In this document: one piece after another, positions 46,121 to 59,850 of the stretch
Numbering within the stretch: position 1 is the first letter of the stretch
How the letters are laid out: the number at the start of each line of letters is the position of its first letter
DNA from: Antedon mediterranea
Taxonomy: Eukaryota > Echinodermata > Crinoidea > Comatulida > Antedonidae
Direction: 5' to 3'
Assembly (NCBI RefSeq): GCF_964355755.1
Contig: NC_092672.1
Location: 4,590,001-4,654,000 of the forward strand
DNA length: 64,000 nucleotides
Program-made: the position numbers and the translations under genes
The notes under the pieces: model-generated
The model's input: only the letters and a program-made list of their open reading frames with translations
Told to the model about the DNA's origin: nothing
Databases searched by the model: none

Positions 46121-48242
46121 GATCGTTAATACGACAACAAGATGAAAAATGGTCAACACATTTTATCATACAAAATCTTCTATCCGTCATTGAATATAAA
46201 CCATACCAAAGTTCAAGTGTAAATGATGATACAAGAAAACTTGCTTGCAATCTTCAGTAAATGTCGTTTTAAATGTGTTTTGGCTGCAAAATTGTATTCA
46301 GTAAACGATTGTAAGTAAGATTTTTCTTTTTACCAATTTGCTAAAAGATTTGATTTATGTGTCTTCTTGATGTTGTTAATGTTACTCAATAATACCTACA
46401 AGCATCAGTTTAAACATCATAAATATTGCAATAACTTGTTAAACTTGGATCAAATTCCATCGTTATTGGTCAATTTCAATTATTCCTATTGCCAACTACT
46501 TGTAAGAACTCACCGCTTTAACATCAGAAACATTTTCTTGAAAATAGTAATATTCCACATGTTCAATCACCATCCTCCAGTATTTAAAGTGTTTTAAAAT
46601 ATCAAGTTTAGATTTAATTTATTGAGTATAAAAAACCAGAGGCTATAAAAAATTGCATAAACTGTGATGTGTTGCTCATGTATTAGCAAAATGATGACAA
46701 GTATTACATATCACACTACAGGTAAGTGCTTATAATTGATAGTAAGTACCGTGGTGTGACGACGTTAAATTACCAACAGTTTTCTGAAACAACTTCGATT
46801 TGAACACAACGTATTTAAAGTACGTAAGACAATACCTCATTCTGTTATAGCCAGGTCAATCAAACTATCACATTACACACAAAAATTATTAAAAAAACTG
46901 ATGAATTTATGCTAAAAAGTATTGCCGTCGGTTTTTGTCCGTTTCTCTGCTTATGAAAATATATGTTATTATATTGTAATTGAATATGCAGACATTTCCC
47001 ATTACTTTGCATTAGCTGTTATCTCATAATAATAATCCCAGATAATCTCTCATAATCCAATAATCACAACTGTTCTAAATACAGAAGATACACACAATGT
47101 TAAACAATTCTGAAATTAATTTATACAAAAAATGCAAAAACAAAATTTCATCTTCGGTAGAAAAGTTCACTTTTAGAATCCTGAATATAATCCACTTTCG
47201 CGAACAGTAATGTTGATCGAGGGCGTTAAAATTCCTTTAAAAGCCTGGATTTGATGACTTAGCACGATGCATGGCCCCAATCATTACCAGGTAATGTGTT
47301 TACTGAAATGATACACAGTGAGCTGAGTGAGTGGTATTTGCATGCCAATTGACTATTGATTATCCGCCTAATCCAGTTGAAAGCCTAATAGAGGGCAGCG
47401 AATGATACGCTGTGTAGCTAAGGCTGTCCACTCATGCCCATGATTAATTGACTACACCAATTAACATTGAATAACTTCTCGCACCCACTCATCAAAGCCG
47501 TCAAAAACCGATTTGCTTTATCCTCCCCGAATCCTAAACGAAATTGATGACTGTTCTATTTGTGTCTGCTCCACCTTTTTATGCTGTAATTTGCCAGGAT
47601 ATAAACGTGAAATTCAATCACTGTTCACCGAATTCAATCAGGAAAACATTAGCAAACGTATGTCTCACCTTCAGACCGTCTTATGTAATGAAGACGAAGT
47701 GTGGTATAGAAAACGTGTAAACAATAAATGAATGCACAAGGCCACACAAATTTATGAATAATTAATTTCAATAGCATTCAATGTTCACAAAAGAACATGA
47801 ACTAGTAACCAATTATACATCTCATGCAACGACAATGTTTATTTTTAGATCAGATTTTCAGTTACTTTTTTTTTCTGAAAAATAATCAATCCATATGGTG
47901 ACTAATGTAATTTGAATTATAACAAAATTGCATTAATATTTTCAAAATATTAATAGAATATTTGAATATCTAATTATTTATACAGTATTTAAACAAAATT
48001 ATTTACACATTTTTAAGAGATGTACTTTATTTTTCCTCACTTTTTTCGTTGAAAAAAAGACCTTTATATTATAATTTAAGGTAAAAAACTACTTCTAAGT
48101 ATGTATTGTAGACCTCACACTTAAAACATAAAGTTATTGGCATATGATATAATGTGAGCAAATGTTAAGCCTTAAAGGCCAACACTAAGTATTATAGAAT
48201 TTGTCATTTTCAAGGCAAAGGCAAACAACTCTAAACAACCAT

Positions 48243-48480
48243 CTGAATTAAAGCCCCGTCTCTGGATTAATTATGTAGATTTATGCAAATACATGTCCCC
48301 TTACCGCATACTTGGTCCACCTGGATATTAAAGCTCTGTCTCTAGGTGATTGAACATTATTTAATAAACAAAATGCAAATTTATGTAAATATATGTCCCC
48401 CTACAGCGTACTACTGTATTTCCACCTATGGATATTAAATTTCTGTCTCTAGTTTGGTATTGAAATAGTATAATAAATGT
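48243..48480 (+). repeat. Three diverged direct repeats of about 80-105 bp
   Basis: ATTAAAGCYCYGTCTCTRG recurs at about 48250, 48328 and 48430. Each of the first two is followed by ATTTATG-AAATA-ATGTCCCC and TACNGCRTACT. Confidence 0.75.
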
Positions 48481-50180
48481 AAATTTATTTTCCCCTTCTA
48501 CGGCATGCCTACTAGAAATGGTGTGTTTTAAAATGCCTGTGAGAGGTTGCCCACTGGAGGCTTTTGGTACATTTTGATTTATGTTTTTTTCTAGGAGAGA
48601 GCAAAAGGCCTATTTTGGTTTATCCGGGTAAGTCATAAGCACAAAATAGACTGTCATTATTATTACAGTAGGTACGTTTAAGGACCTCTTTTCTTAGATG
48701 CTTATGAATATTCAATATTCAACAACAATGATATAATAGTTACTGTAATATTAGAATGTGGTAAAAGAAACAGACTTTACATATAGTCAGACTAAATCAA
48801 TGATTAAATTGGTCTGATGTTGTTACAGCTAGACATTGATCTATTATCACCTATGGGTTTCTATGACAAAAGCATTAATGTACATGAGCACTTAGTAATT
48901 TAAAAAATGGTTTTTTGATCAGTTCACATGAACTTGTGTCCTTGTTATCATACATCATCTGACAAGCCCAGTCGGCTTATTGTGAGAAAAAATTATGAAG
49001 AAAATGCTTTACCAATGGCATCTTAGTATTATTTCTTTTGATTTGTCATCGTTACCCAAGTGACCCAGGAATAAGCCCACCTGGGCTTAAATCACCAATA
49101 TCATTACATTGCAAACTATATAACATATTTATTATATTACATATGATTGATTTTATTTGGAAAAGTAGTTTAATTACAGTATCGACAGATGCAAAAAAGA
49201 ACATAAAAATAAATGTAAGGATTTCAATTTGACAATCAAACAAACCAGCGCCTTTAAATTTCCTTTAATCCAAAAAAAACAAATCATAAAATTTCATTTA
49301 AATTGCGTTTAATGATGAAAAAACAAATCATAAAATGTTCACAGAAACGACAACATCTTTTATATAAATAGAAAGCAATTAGAAATAGATATCATGCGGA
49401 AAATATATTAATGATATATTTATGTTACATTTAGTTTGGTCGTAAATAAATCTGTAAAAACTGATCAATGCTTCAACAACAACGCGATTCCATTTCAACT
49501 TGATTTGTGCGTACATAAATTTATCCAAATCGTTGACAGCTTATAGATGCTTATGACGTGGGAACGGCTTCTTAGGTCGCATGTCAGATCTAAGGTTCTT
49601 AAAATGGACGTGAGAATTCCACTTCATCCTATCGTCAGAAATACATTACTGTCAATTCTCCCAATACCGGATCCCCTTGGACCTATACTACTGTATGTCT
49701 GGTTTTCCAGATAAACTCTGGTATTTTGGAAAAATGGCATCCTTTTGGACCTCAAGAAAAGTCTGATTCTGGGAGAGTTTCCAGTTTTCAGAGTGTGGCT
49801 GTATTTGCTATGGCAATGGCGACCATGAGATGAGAATTTGATGACAATATGTATAAATGGAAAGTTAGTCACAAGAAATAAAATATCTTCAGTAGTATAA
49901 AAACAACATAAATGCAAATCGAAAGTGTGCATCATTAGTTACAGACAAAACATAACAAACTCAATATTCATATCAAAATTTTAGTTTTAATGCCAATATT
50001 TATTTTATTTATTTTAAAAAATGAAACAAAAGAAAAAAAAAGGAAAAGAAAGATTTAAACCATCTTTCCCTTTCAGTTTGTTCCAGTAAAAGAATAACAA
50101 TATAAAAGAGAAATGATGTAATGAAATGATGCAAAATAGCTTCACAATTAGAATAAAGTAATACTCAGTTCCTCCCTCAA

Positions 50181-50530
50181 AGATGTATTGTCCCCCAAAA
50201 ACATAAAAAATTAATTAAGATTAATTAAATCAGACTTTGTATAGGTTATTTTGTAGTTTTAATAAAGTGAATCACTTCAGTAGAAAAAAAAACGGAAAAA
50301 AATAATGTTTTCACCTATAAAATAACATAATAAATAGTTAAATTCAACCAAAAATCCACTGGCTGGCAGCCAATTTGACCATTTTTTGCTTTAAATTCCA
50401 TTTTTTTTAGGTAAATGAATTTTTTTTCCATCCAATTTTTTGTCGAAGTCAATAACTATTATGTGACATTAAAATGCCAAATTCAACAAAAAAAATTTAA
50501 AAAAATTATTTTTCAGGGGACAATACATCT
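50181..50530. mobile_element. TTAA-type MITE, family C copy 1
   Basis: AGATGTATTGTCCCCC at the left and GGGGACAATACATCT at the right are inverted. TTAA follows the right end, and the left flank is TCAA. The interior shares CAATAACTATTATGTGACAT with copy 2 at 59967. Confidence 0.8.
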
Positions 50531-53500
50531 TTAACTTTTATTTACTATTAAATTTATTAATCCAAATATCGTCACCATAATACACAAAGCAATAAACGGC
50601 TAATTTTTTTATTTTCAGTTATTAATGGTAACACTAACAGGTAAAATTATTCCAGAAAATGTAATATTTAAAACAAGAATAATGTTATAAATACTTTGTC
50701 GGTTGACTCAGGTGTCCTTCATTAGGGGTAAAACCAGCCAACAAAATCAATAACAGTACATTGTGTACTAATACTACACACAATAGATTGTATATAGATG
50801 CATTATTGAATAGCACCTAAATGACGCTTATTCAAATAGAACAGTCCAACCCAGTATTTATATGTAAAATCAATAGAAGTTAAAGTCTAATTATTAAATT
50901 ATTTTTATTGTTCTTCAGTATCAATTATTGTACTTATTTTTCAGTTGTTTCAGGTGAAAAAATGGTAAATTGTTACCATATTTGGAATAGAATTAGCAAA
51001 AAAGAATTATCATATTAGTCAGTACTCATAAATCGTCGTCATATTTTTATGTATAATTATTTGTGATTTTTACTTACTTTTCAGTGGTCCCTAGTTTTTA
51101 AGGAACGGTCTCTTGTTTAGGGACCACCATTGTTGAGATATTTTGATTTATTATTTATAATTTATTATTAAGTAACAGAAACTGTTTGTTCGTGTTTACG
51201 ATACACTAAGTAGACTATTCGCTGTTGAATAAAGAAATTCATTCTGCACTTGCTCATATATTTCTTTTTCACTCTGCATAATCGTGTGGCGCAACAGGAA
51301 AACAAAAGACCTCTATATGGTAACCATTTTAAAAAAGAGGCCCTCAATCTGTATCAGTGTATTTTTTAAAAAGTGTGATTGTTTTTGCCTAGCTATACCA
51401 TGTCTACCTATCTGAAATATTCTTACTGTATTCAATTTAATAGTAATAAATGACATCTAAAGTTTGTTATTCAAAATGATTTAGTAAAAATCAAAATAAA
51501 CATTACCTTCATATTGGCTCAGTGGGCACTTCCACAATTATATATATTTTTTATTACAATAGTTTTTTCAATATACTTTATGAACACCTATCTTCTACAA
51601 TTAAAACTGGCAAACTAAATAATACAGTCAATTCTAAGCCTAATAATTTGGTAAAAAAAAATTGGATAGTAGGTTTCGGATTATACAGATAAATTATCAC
51701 TTGCGATATCATACAATGCAGATAGAGGTAGAATGACGTTGAATAATGGCAAGTGAATTGATTTTGGATTAGTGGGGTTTAATGGGTGTCACCCCAGCCG
51801 TTCACTGACGCATCACTACCAACCCTGTTATGAGCATCGGTGGGAACGACAGATAAGCAGAAATGTTACAAATTGAGATAGCGTCATCGTCGTATTGTAA
51901 ATCATTTTTTTGGGGTTTTGATAATTTCATTCTTTCTTTCTTTCTCTTATTTGTAGTTTGTCACCACTTTTATTCATTCATCGTTTTTATACTTTTAATT
52001 ATTGTCATTTTCTACCATTTTTTTTCAATTTTCTGTTTCTTTTTTATCACTCTTTCATAATTAAATTTTTAGATGAGTTATTTTTATGTAACTTTTGACC
52101 TAAACAATTTATGAAACAATTTTTTATTTTTGAGAAATGTTCAATCGAGTTAAACCAAACCAGATTGGGTAAACATTTTTAATAGATTCTGGACTTGTAA
52201 TGCATGTATATGAATGTAAACAAGAATATACCTAAACCCTAACCCTTTTTACATACTATTTAAGCAATTATATGCATTTGAAATAGCCTCAATTAACAAA
52301 CTCTCAGGGAATAATTTCGCCAGTGTAGCATAGCAAAAAGCTATACAAAACAACAATATTGCTACACATTTCTAAAATTGTGTAGCAAAAAATACAATAC
52401 AAAACTATGTTTCTTGACTCAAAAATCAGTTTGATTAGCAATTTTGCTAAACAAAATTACAAAATGAAATTTTTCCCTGACTCTACATTTCATAAACATT
52501 TTGTGAACCTCCATTGTTTTTATTTATCTCTTGTCCTAATTAAATAATGTACGCATTAATTTTATAGTATTACAAGGTTTCTTCTTTCCTTTTTTTGCTA
52601 TTAACTATTAACTCTTTGCGAGAGAGTTCCTCTGCTTTAATGGCGAAAACCAATAAATAAAATAATTAGAATGAGAGGTGGAAGTTTTAAGACGATAAAC
52701 ATGAAAAAAAAAACCATCTGACTGCCTAGTAAGCAACATTCACTAATAGATGATAATAAATGTAATTTTGTAGCCTATCTGCTGAAATTGATTTAATAAA
52801 AACCTTTAATTCGATACTAATCAATTCAATTTAAATAACAAAACTATAGAGGGCATAGTCTTTGAAAGAATGTAAAGTTGTTGTGCATAGAGGGCAGCAA
52901 ATAATATAAAGATTATAATGTGTTAAATTTATTGTATACTTTATCGTAGTTGACATTTTTGTATGGTGCAACTACTTTAGAAATGAAAAGTCAACAAATA
53001 AAATTATTCAAATGGGTACTATTTTCATCCAATGGCTATATCTGTTATCTGTTTTAAACAAAGGTCACTTCTAGGATTAAGTCATGTCCTTTTGGTCTCT
53101 CAGTAATCAGCATATTTGAAAACTAAATACTAGAATATTTAGAATATTATTGGGACATACCAAGACAAACTTGATAGCTAATAAATATGTTTTTGTAAAT
53201 CTAACAGATAATTGGCGTCATAAAAATTGCAAGCGTGTAAAGAATTGGGATTTATCAAGATTGGTCACGATCATACTTGACGACTCGTAAATTTGACATA
53301 ATTATGCTATAATATGCCGACAGTTTGCAAAGGAATGTAGTTAAAAGGCAAACCACTCATCTCAAGAAATCGGAGGCCATTTAAAAACTGATTTGGATTC
53401 AGAGCTTTTAGTATTGTAAATGCAAAATTGCTTCTTTTAAATATGAAACAAATGTATGTGCATTCGGAATGAAAAACTACGCTTAGTTTAATTTCTAGTA

Positions 53501-53755
53501 TTTGATTTTGTAGTTAAAGTTATTTCTTTTTTCTTTTTTTAGCTGGATTGTAGTTACAACATAATATAATTACTTTTTAAATTATAAAAATGTACTTCAT
53601 ATTAAACTGAAATGATGACTGAATATTACTCAATCTTTTTCTTTATTGAACCTATAAACTTAGAGTCATGTTGTATAAAAATAAAAGATATGATGGTAGA
53701 AGTTATAGGAAAATGTTAAAAACATAATTAAACTACAGATGACAAATCACAAGCA

Positions 53756-54074
53756 AGTACAAGTGTAAAAAAAAATGTGATACAGTATGCCCATATATGG
53801 ACATGATGATCTCATTATCACTACCATATTTGGGCATATAACTACCATATTTGGGCATATATCACAAACATACAGTATTTGGGCATATCACTACCATATT
53901 TGGGCATATCACTACCATATTTGGGCATATCACAAACATATTTGGGCCTTTGAATATTATTATTATTATTGAACATTATTTTTATGGATACCGGCACTAG
54001 TATATAAGTCTGATTGATTGATTGATTGATTAATCATACTTTTTTTGTCAAACTAGTTTGATAGTGTAGACAGA
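53756..54074 (+). mobile_element. MITE family B, expanded copy with internal insertion
   Basis: About seven CATATTTGGGCATATCACTAC units lie in the left half. About 80 bp with (TTA)n and (GATT)n microsatellites interrupts the right half. The right end CAAACTAGTTTGATAGTGTA is intact and the left end is degraded. Confidence 0.85.
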
Positions 54075-54189
54075 GCTTTAGAAAGATCGTGTACATCAAT
54101 GCGTCGAGTGACCGAGCAGTAAAGGCAAATCATATACAATACAATCCAAGCATTTTCAAGTTTTTACTCAGACATTGGTCTTGCAGGTA

Positions 54190-54360
54190 GAACAAGGCTT
54201 CTTGGAAAATTAAGGACCCATTTGGCTTGTGTGCACTTTAAAGAACCTAGTGCATCTTTCGAAAGAGTAGGGGTTACCCCGGTGTACTGGTCTGCCAGCG
54301 TCCTTTTGTTCATCTGGTAGGCGCTTGCACTGTTTGCAGCCGTGGTTCTGTAGAGGGCCT
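54190..54360 (+). repeat. Interspersed repeat shared with 30465-30620
   Basis: TGCACTTTAAAGAACCTAGT continues as GCATCTTTCGAAAGAGTAGG and GTTACCCCGGTGTACTGG. It is the plus-strand counterpart of the 30.5-kb copy. Confidence 0.7.
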
Positions 54361-54818
54361 AATCCGAATTATCTCAGTCTACTGATGTTGCGTTGAGGAC
54401 ACTATTTACATTTACATAATGTTTGTGAGCAAACATATTTTAATGTTTACTTGTTGCAATTGGGAAAATTCTTTTGATCCTTTCATATTGCAATGAATCA
54501 AGCATTCCACTGATTGGCTAATGCTGTGGATTCCTTGATTGTGACGCTCATCTGAGTTTGAAGTGAGCCCTCTATTATTTAAAAACTTCCATTGATGAAC
54601 AATTAAACCTGATTATTTTAATTTGGTTTTATTTAATGTATTGCTCTTAATCTGAACACAAAATACAAATACATTATATAAACAAAATAAATACAATCTG
54701 TATTAAGTAAGAGGATAACTCTATAAGCTCAAAAGTTTGTTTCCATAGGGGTCTGTCTGTCTGTCCTCTAATTAGAAGAATAAAACAACAAAGCATGGAA
54801 TAATAAATAAAGACTTAC

Positions 54819-54965
54819 TGTTTTTCCATTACTTCTTTGCAATTCCCTAGCTTTCTCCTCAAGTCGTTTAGCAATGGAAGCCAGTTCTGTATTGCGTTTC
54901 TTTAACTTGACTACTTTCTCTTCTAATGGTTTGTGTAAAGTCTCCATTTTTTCATTCTTGATTGT
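54819..54965 (-). CDS. RIMBP: RIM-binding protein, coiled-coil exon 2
   Basis: This 49-codon exon of 147 bp is phase 0 at both ends, with acceptor TTTCTTTCCAG and donor GTAAGT. It encodes a strongly charged helix containing EEKVVKLKKRNTELASIAKR and LEEKARELQ. This is the most diagnostic block in the window. Vertebrate TSPOAP1 has the closely similar EEKVRRLKRKN-ELA-IAKRLEE-ARKLQ arrangement. It lies 8.2 kb downstream of exon 1. The following intron, nearly 24 kb, contains the two putative alternative first exons. Confidence 0.92.
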
Positions 54966-55084
54966 CTGGAAAGAAAAACAAAACATTTATTTTGTTAATT
55001 TAAGATGCAAGAAGAAACTGGGAAAATCAATGTGCTTATTGTCACTAGACCACACTTTATATCACTGGATGGTGAGGCAACAAG

Positions 55085-55131
55085 ATTTTTGTTTTGTCAC
55101 ATAATAGTTTGATAGTGTAGACAGAGCTTTA
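55085..55131 (+). mobile_element. MITE family B, right-end fragment
   Basis: TTTTGTCACATAATAGTTTG is followed by ATAGTGTAGACAGAGCTTTAG. The left end is not recognisable. Confidence 0.75.
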
Positions 55132-56487
55132 GAACAACCAAGACAAATTTCAAACATAACCTATGCTGTTTACCAATTCAAACCCCTGTTCACACTTGCT
55201 ATTTTTAAGAAATAACTTTTGAATGTACAGTATGTTGAAATTTATGGTAATATTTTGTACGTTTGCAACCTTTTTAATTAAATCTATACCCCTCCCAGCA
55301 GTAGGGGTATAGTGTAGTTTAAAATATACCATGTCTTCAATTAGATGCTGGTATTGTACAGTATAAACTGCAATGAAATAATTATTTTATAACAGATAGA
55401 GGTACAGTAAACAAATCTCTATCTCCACAGGGAGCAACACAAGGCACACAATGAATATTAGAAACACATTTTTTTTATTGTTTAGACAGAACTTATATGA
55501 TATTAAATTTTACCCATGGGACATCATTAGGATTTCCACTAAGATTAGATTTGATTTTGAAAAATAAGAATTAAAATGATACACACATAGGAATATCTTG
55601 GGATTATATTAAATATATGTAGTGAGTTTAGTTTGAAAGATAAAATCTACAATATGCAGTACAGTACTAACTAGTGAGTATGATTTGGAAAAATAATGGC
55701 AGCATATTACATTGTTGAGGCATAAATTCCATCACTGATATTAAGTCGAGTTAAATAATTAAAAATAATTATCTAAACATCTTGATAAATCTAATGGCAA
55801 TCATCACAAAATATTGAATGACATCAGTTTAAATCTTAAAAAATTACTATTATATAGCATCTAATACATTAAAACAATTCCTATAATATATTCAGTAAAG
55901 AAATACATTTAATAATAATATTATTTTCTTTTACATTTTTGTGCGTAAAAACATTGATTAAATGAAAGAACAGTATTTATTGAGTGTACCATTTGTTGTA
56001 AATGGTACTGTACTTGACGATAACATTTAAACAATTGCTCAATTTTGTTCATACTGTATCTTGTGAAACTATGCCGCAATGTGAATTAATAGTGAAAACA
56101 GAAATATTCAGAAATTGTAGAATATCGATATAAAGTATTAAAAAATATATGGAATTTATTTTTTTAAAAGAATACTGAGACTGAGAGAAAACAAAAAAAC
56201 AAAATCTATCTGTATACCATTACTTTTATTTGAAGTAATTAGTATTAATTTTAATTTTCAAAATTTGTGACTATTGAATTTTAAGAAAGAATTTTCAGTT
56301 TATGTAATATGGTATTATGAAAATATTAACATTAGTAATGTGTCCTGTATGAACCAAATATAAGATGAAATTAAATATCAGAATTGGAACAACTATGTAG
56401 AATTATTTTGCATGATAATTCTGTAATTAGATATGGTTGAAATACATTTTTACGATCTGTTTGCAATGTGAAACTGAAAAAGCAATG

Positions 56488-57329
56488 TACCGTATATTTC
56501 GGTGTATAAGTCGCACTTTTGACACGCAAATTTGACCTCTAAATTAAGGGTGCGTCTTATACACCGAACATAAATGCCTCACCACACAAATTGTACATAG
56601 GCCTAGGCTATCGTCACCTCGTTTGCTAGGCCTGAGTAGGCTAGGCCTAGCTACAGTGTACTAACGTAACGGCAACCTGCTTCTGCCTAGTTTTCAAGGC
56701 ATTTTAGCGTGATGTTATACTAAATATGATGAAAAGATTTGTTTATTATGGAGCTGTTTTAGGCGCTCCGATAAAATTTCATTTGTAAACGTTTACGATT
56801 GGAATAGTATTTATTTATAGTTATACGCACGATCGCCGACCCCCCAGCGCAAGCCCTTCTTGGCGGCCACATGTTGTACGGTATTCGACTAGTATATTCT
56901 CCAGGTGATTATAGCATGGACCTAGCGTACACACTTCTCGGATACATAGATACTAATCGAATACGATTGTCCGTGAAAACGTGCGCCCTCTCGAAATGAT
57001 CGAGCGAGGCTAGCCCACACACGTGCGTGTTACACACACGGTCATGCACTCGATGTTGCGGTGAAACTCATGAATAACAAGTTAGAAAGAACTTGTTGAG
57101 GCTGGGCGCGGCCGAGCCTAGGTAAGAAAAAACCTAAATAAAGGACGCCGTTGTAGATATAACAAAATATATAATTACAATAATATTGATTACAATTTAA
57201 AAAAACATTGTTTTGATGAAATATAAGGTGCGTCTTATACATCGACGATATAAAAAATACCGATATTTTACTCTCAGTTGGGGGTGCGTCTTATACACAG
57301 GTGCGACTTATACACCGAAATATACGGTA
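56488..57329. mobile_element. 842-bp element with perfect 29-bp inverted ends
   Basis: TACCGTATATTTCGGTGTAT plus AAGTCGCAC at the left is the exact inverse of the right end. Further internal copies of GGTGCGTCTTATACA lie near 56550, 57228 and 57283. Target duplication may be TA. The internal sequence is GC-richer than the surroundings and has AGGCCTAG runs. No transposase ORF. Superfamily not assigned. Confidence 0.88.
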
Positions 57330-57716
57330 TATCATATCTTTATGATTTTCATATACCCCTGAGACAGGGAGAGACTTAGCTAATATCAAAAATCATTATT
57401 ATAGAATAATGGTAATAATTATTATCATATTGAGTCAATATTAATGTTGAAGAGTGTAATAATTACTTCTACTCCATGGTGAGATTATTGTTATAATCAT
57501 TTTTACTGTTAGAAAGCAATATGTAGCCGTACAGACAGTTCAAAGAAAGTGTAATCAATTAAAATTCCAATAATGATTGACAGAATTAGTCAAATGATGT
57601 GCCTTATACCCATTAACTCCTCTCCTCTGTCCTCCTAGTCTATTGTACCTGAAAATAATTCTTTAAAATACTATCAAATGAAGATTTCATCAATTTTAAA
57701 TATAAAATATAGATTT

Positions 57717-58116
57717 GGGCCTGTTTCTGCTGCATAAAAATAACCGGTTAAAATCAGTGTGAATAAAGTAACTCCATTTTCTTGGAAACAGAAACAAGAC
57801 AAATTTGTGGTAACTGGTTAAAAAGCAGCGCAAAATAACCGGTTTTAAAAAACACCCATTCAATTCAGTGTTTAGAACGTGTTTTTAACAGGTTATCGCT
57901 GGGCAACTTTTAGCTGCAACATGAAATAACGGTTATTTGATTGACAGCTGCTGACCCCGGGTCAACTACACGGCAGTAACGTTTGAATTAATTGCCACGA
58001 CCAATTGCATTTTAGGTAATTCTAACGATTGATTTAGAGCAGAAACGCTGTCTTGAATATTTTCAATCCATTTTAAAATAAACGGTTAATTTGCAGTATA
58101 CAGCAGAAACAGACCC
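57717..58116. mobile_element. 400-bp MITE with GGGYCTGTTTCTGCTG ends
   Basis: GGGCCTGTTTCTGCTGCATA at the left mirrors TATACAGCAGAAACAGACCC at the right. Subterminal AACCGGTTA motifs repeat within. TTAA lies immediately right; the left flank is ATTT. Confidence 0.8.
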
Positions 58117-59089
58117 TTAAACGCTAAATTCCCTTTCAAGTTTAAAAGTAGGACCTCGGGACACCACTATTATTAATACAGTAATTACAAGGAGAATAAT
58201 GTTTATTTATTATTTTTTTCAACCAATGCCTCACAGGGAAGACACCTAGTTTAGTTGTAAAATTAAAGAAACACTATACATTTTATGAAACTACTATATT
58301 ATAATGCCTTTTGAATGATAAAAAAAATAGCAAAGTAACAGATGTTAACATAGATTAAAGGTCATATTTCAAAAGAATAATTCTCTCTCTTTCTATAATT
58401 AATAATACTGTATCTAATAGATTAAAGTAGACACTGAGTCATTATTTAGGCCTATATCAGTTTATCACTATCATTCCTATAGAAACAATATAGACAGGTA
58501 CATTATTTAGGCCTATAGACCAGTAGTAGTATCATACCGTAATTATATCTTATACAATTCCTATAGAAAGAATAGAGACAGGTACATTTAGGCCTACTGT
58601 ATATCATTAGTAGATATTAATTAAAATCAGTAATTACTATATATAAACAATTTCTATAGTAGAATGAAATAATACATCTATACATGTGTAACACATACTC
58701 GCTGAGTAATCTCAGATTATTATCATTGAAGGTGATGAAAACTGAATATGCATTGGAATTTAATATAGTAATATTCATTGCTCCTACATATCAAATCTCT
58801 CTGATATTGGCATAGATGCAGTAATCAGAGCCAAGTCATTTTTAATCAATTTGTATGAATAAAAGTAATAACCATATTGTGCTAATGTAGCAATAACAAC
58901 TTTTAAACATTCTTTTAATCATAAAGGACCTACATATTTTAACTCGTTAGACCTTTCTATTAGAAATTGCAATACCTTTTTAAATTTTAAAAGTAAATTA
59001 GAGAATTTTATGCTTAATAATGACACTTTTTAAATTTTTATCTTCCTGACCTTTTACTTTTTTGCCTTTCTATATATTCTTTATTCAAT

Positions 59090-59850
59090 TTTAACTATTT
59101 TAATATATTTTACTTGCTATGTTTTATGTCGTATTGTTGAGGGACCCTTAAAGCCCCATTCCCTACGTTTTTTAGATCTAATTTAAGATCACAAACTATA
59201 TTTAATGTAAAAATAATACTATATGGTCCTATTGCGATAACTTTTTTCGTCTTTAAACTGTTAAAAATGTGAAAAATAAGTCGATTTTAATAATTATAGC
59301 GGCCCGCTATAAATCCCAAAATGCATTGCGCGCGGATTGATATTTTTCTTTTTCACCTGTAATTCGCCCACTTTTCGATCGATCGTGAGGCCAAAACAAA
59401 TGGAAGACTCCTAACTTTTCAGCGAAAATACCGTGTTTTCCCCAATTTGTATCAACAGAGTCTGGCAAAAATAGAAAGACAATTAATGCAGCAACTATAC
59501 AACGTCAGGCTAGGTATATAGCTCGCGTACGATGTTCGTACGTTACCGTTGTTTACCAGCTAGGCCTACAAAACTAAGCCTAGCTAGGCTAGGCCTAAGA
59601 CCGTCCACGAGAGGTCGATCGCCGCGAGCTACTTAGGTAGTGCATTATTTCTCACTTTTTATTATAATTTACCATAAAACGTACATTTAAGACAAGAAAT
59701 GACATGGTTTAATGTTTTTAAAGTGATATATATGTATTATTTTCCAAAAAACGTCCAAAATTGCAGGGAAGGGGTCTTTAAAATCAGCTTCTGCTGGCTG
59801 GGTCACCCTCGTGAAACATGGTTGAATAAATAAATAAATAAATAATAATT
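59090..59850 (+). mobile_element. LINE 3' tail fragment interrupted by MITE family A
   Basis: GTATTGTTGAGGGACCCT precedes the MITE. ATCAGCTTCTGCTGGCTGGG, then GAAACATGG and (AATA)n, follow it. Together they match the uninterrupted order seen at 40190-40230. Confidence 0.65.
59152..59777. mobile_element. TTAA-flanked MITE, family A copy 2
   Basis: The ends AGCCCCATTCCCTACG and GCAGGGAAGGGGTCT are bounded by TTAA at 59148-59151 and 59778-59781. The interior matches the 10976-11660 copy in inverse orientation, including CGATCGATCGTGAGGCC and TAGCTAGGCTAGGCCTA. Confidence 0.85.

Larger units (their letters stand above)
46121..54818 (-). other. RIMBP: Region between RIMBP exon 2 and the 820-codon exon
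   Basis: It contains the presumed promoter of the 820-codon exon, triplicated sequence (48243-48480), a TTAA MITE (50181-50530), a small inverted repeat GTGGTCCCTA/TAGGGACCAC (51083-51127), MITE B (53756-54074) and an interspersed repeat (54190-54360). A comparatively GC-rich block at 47200-47700, with an ATTTGCAT octamer near 47336, may be regulatory. No further exon was found. Confidence 0.7.

Noticed and set aside
43550-46159. 869-residue frame with an apparent signal peptide (hydrophobic start)
   Set aside because: The frame's first codon at 46159 is GTG, not ATG. The first ATG is at 46120, which removes most of the hydrophobic stretch. The last 36 or so residues lie beyond a strong splice donor. 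A secreted protein is not supported.
47513-47731. 72-codon plus-strand frame with an acceptor-like CAG before YKREIQSLFTEF
   Set aside because: It is short, shows no recognised family or partner exon, and lies antisense in a RIMBP intron. It was kept only as part of a candidate regulatory block.
49624-49935. 103-codon minus-strand frame
   Set aside because: There is no recognisable domain, no in-phase splice borders and no context. It probably opened by chance.
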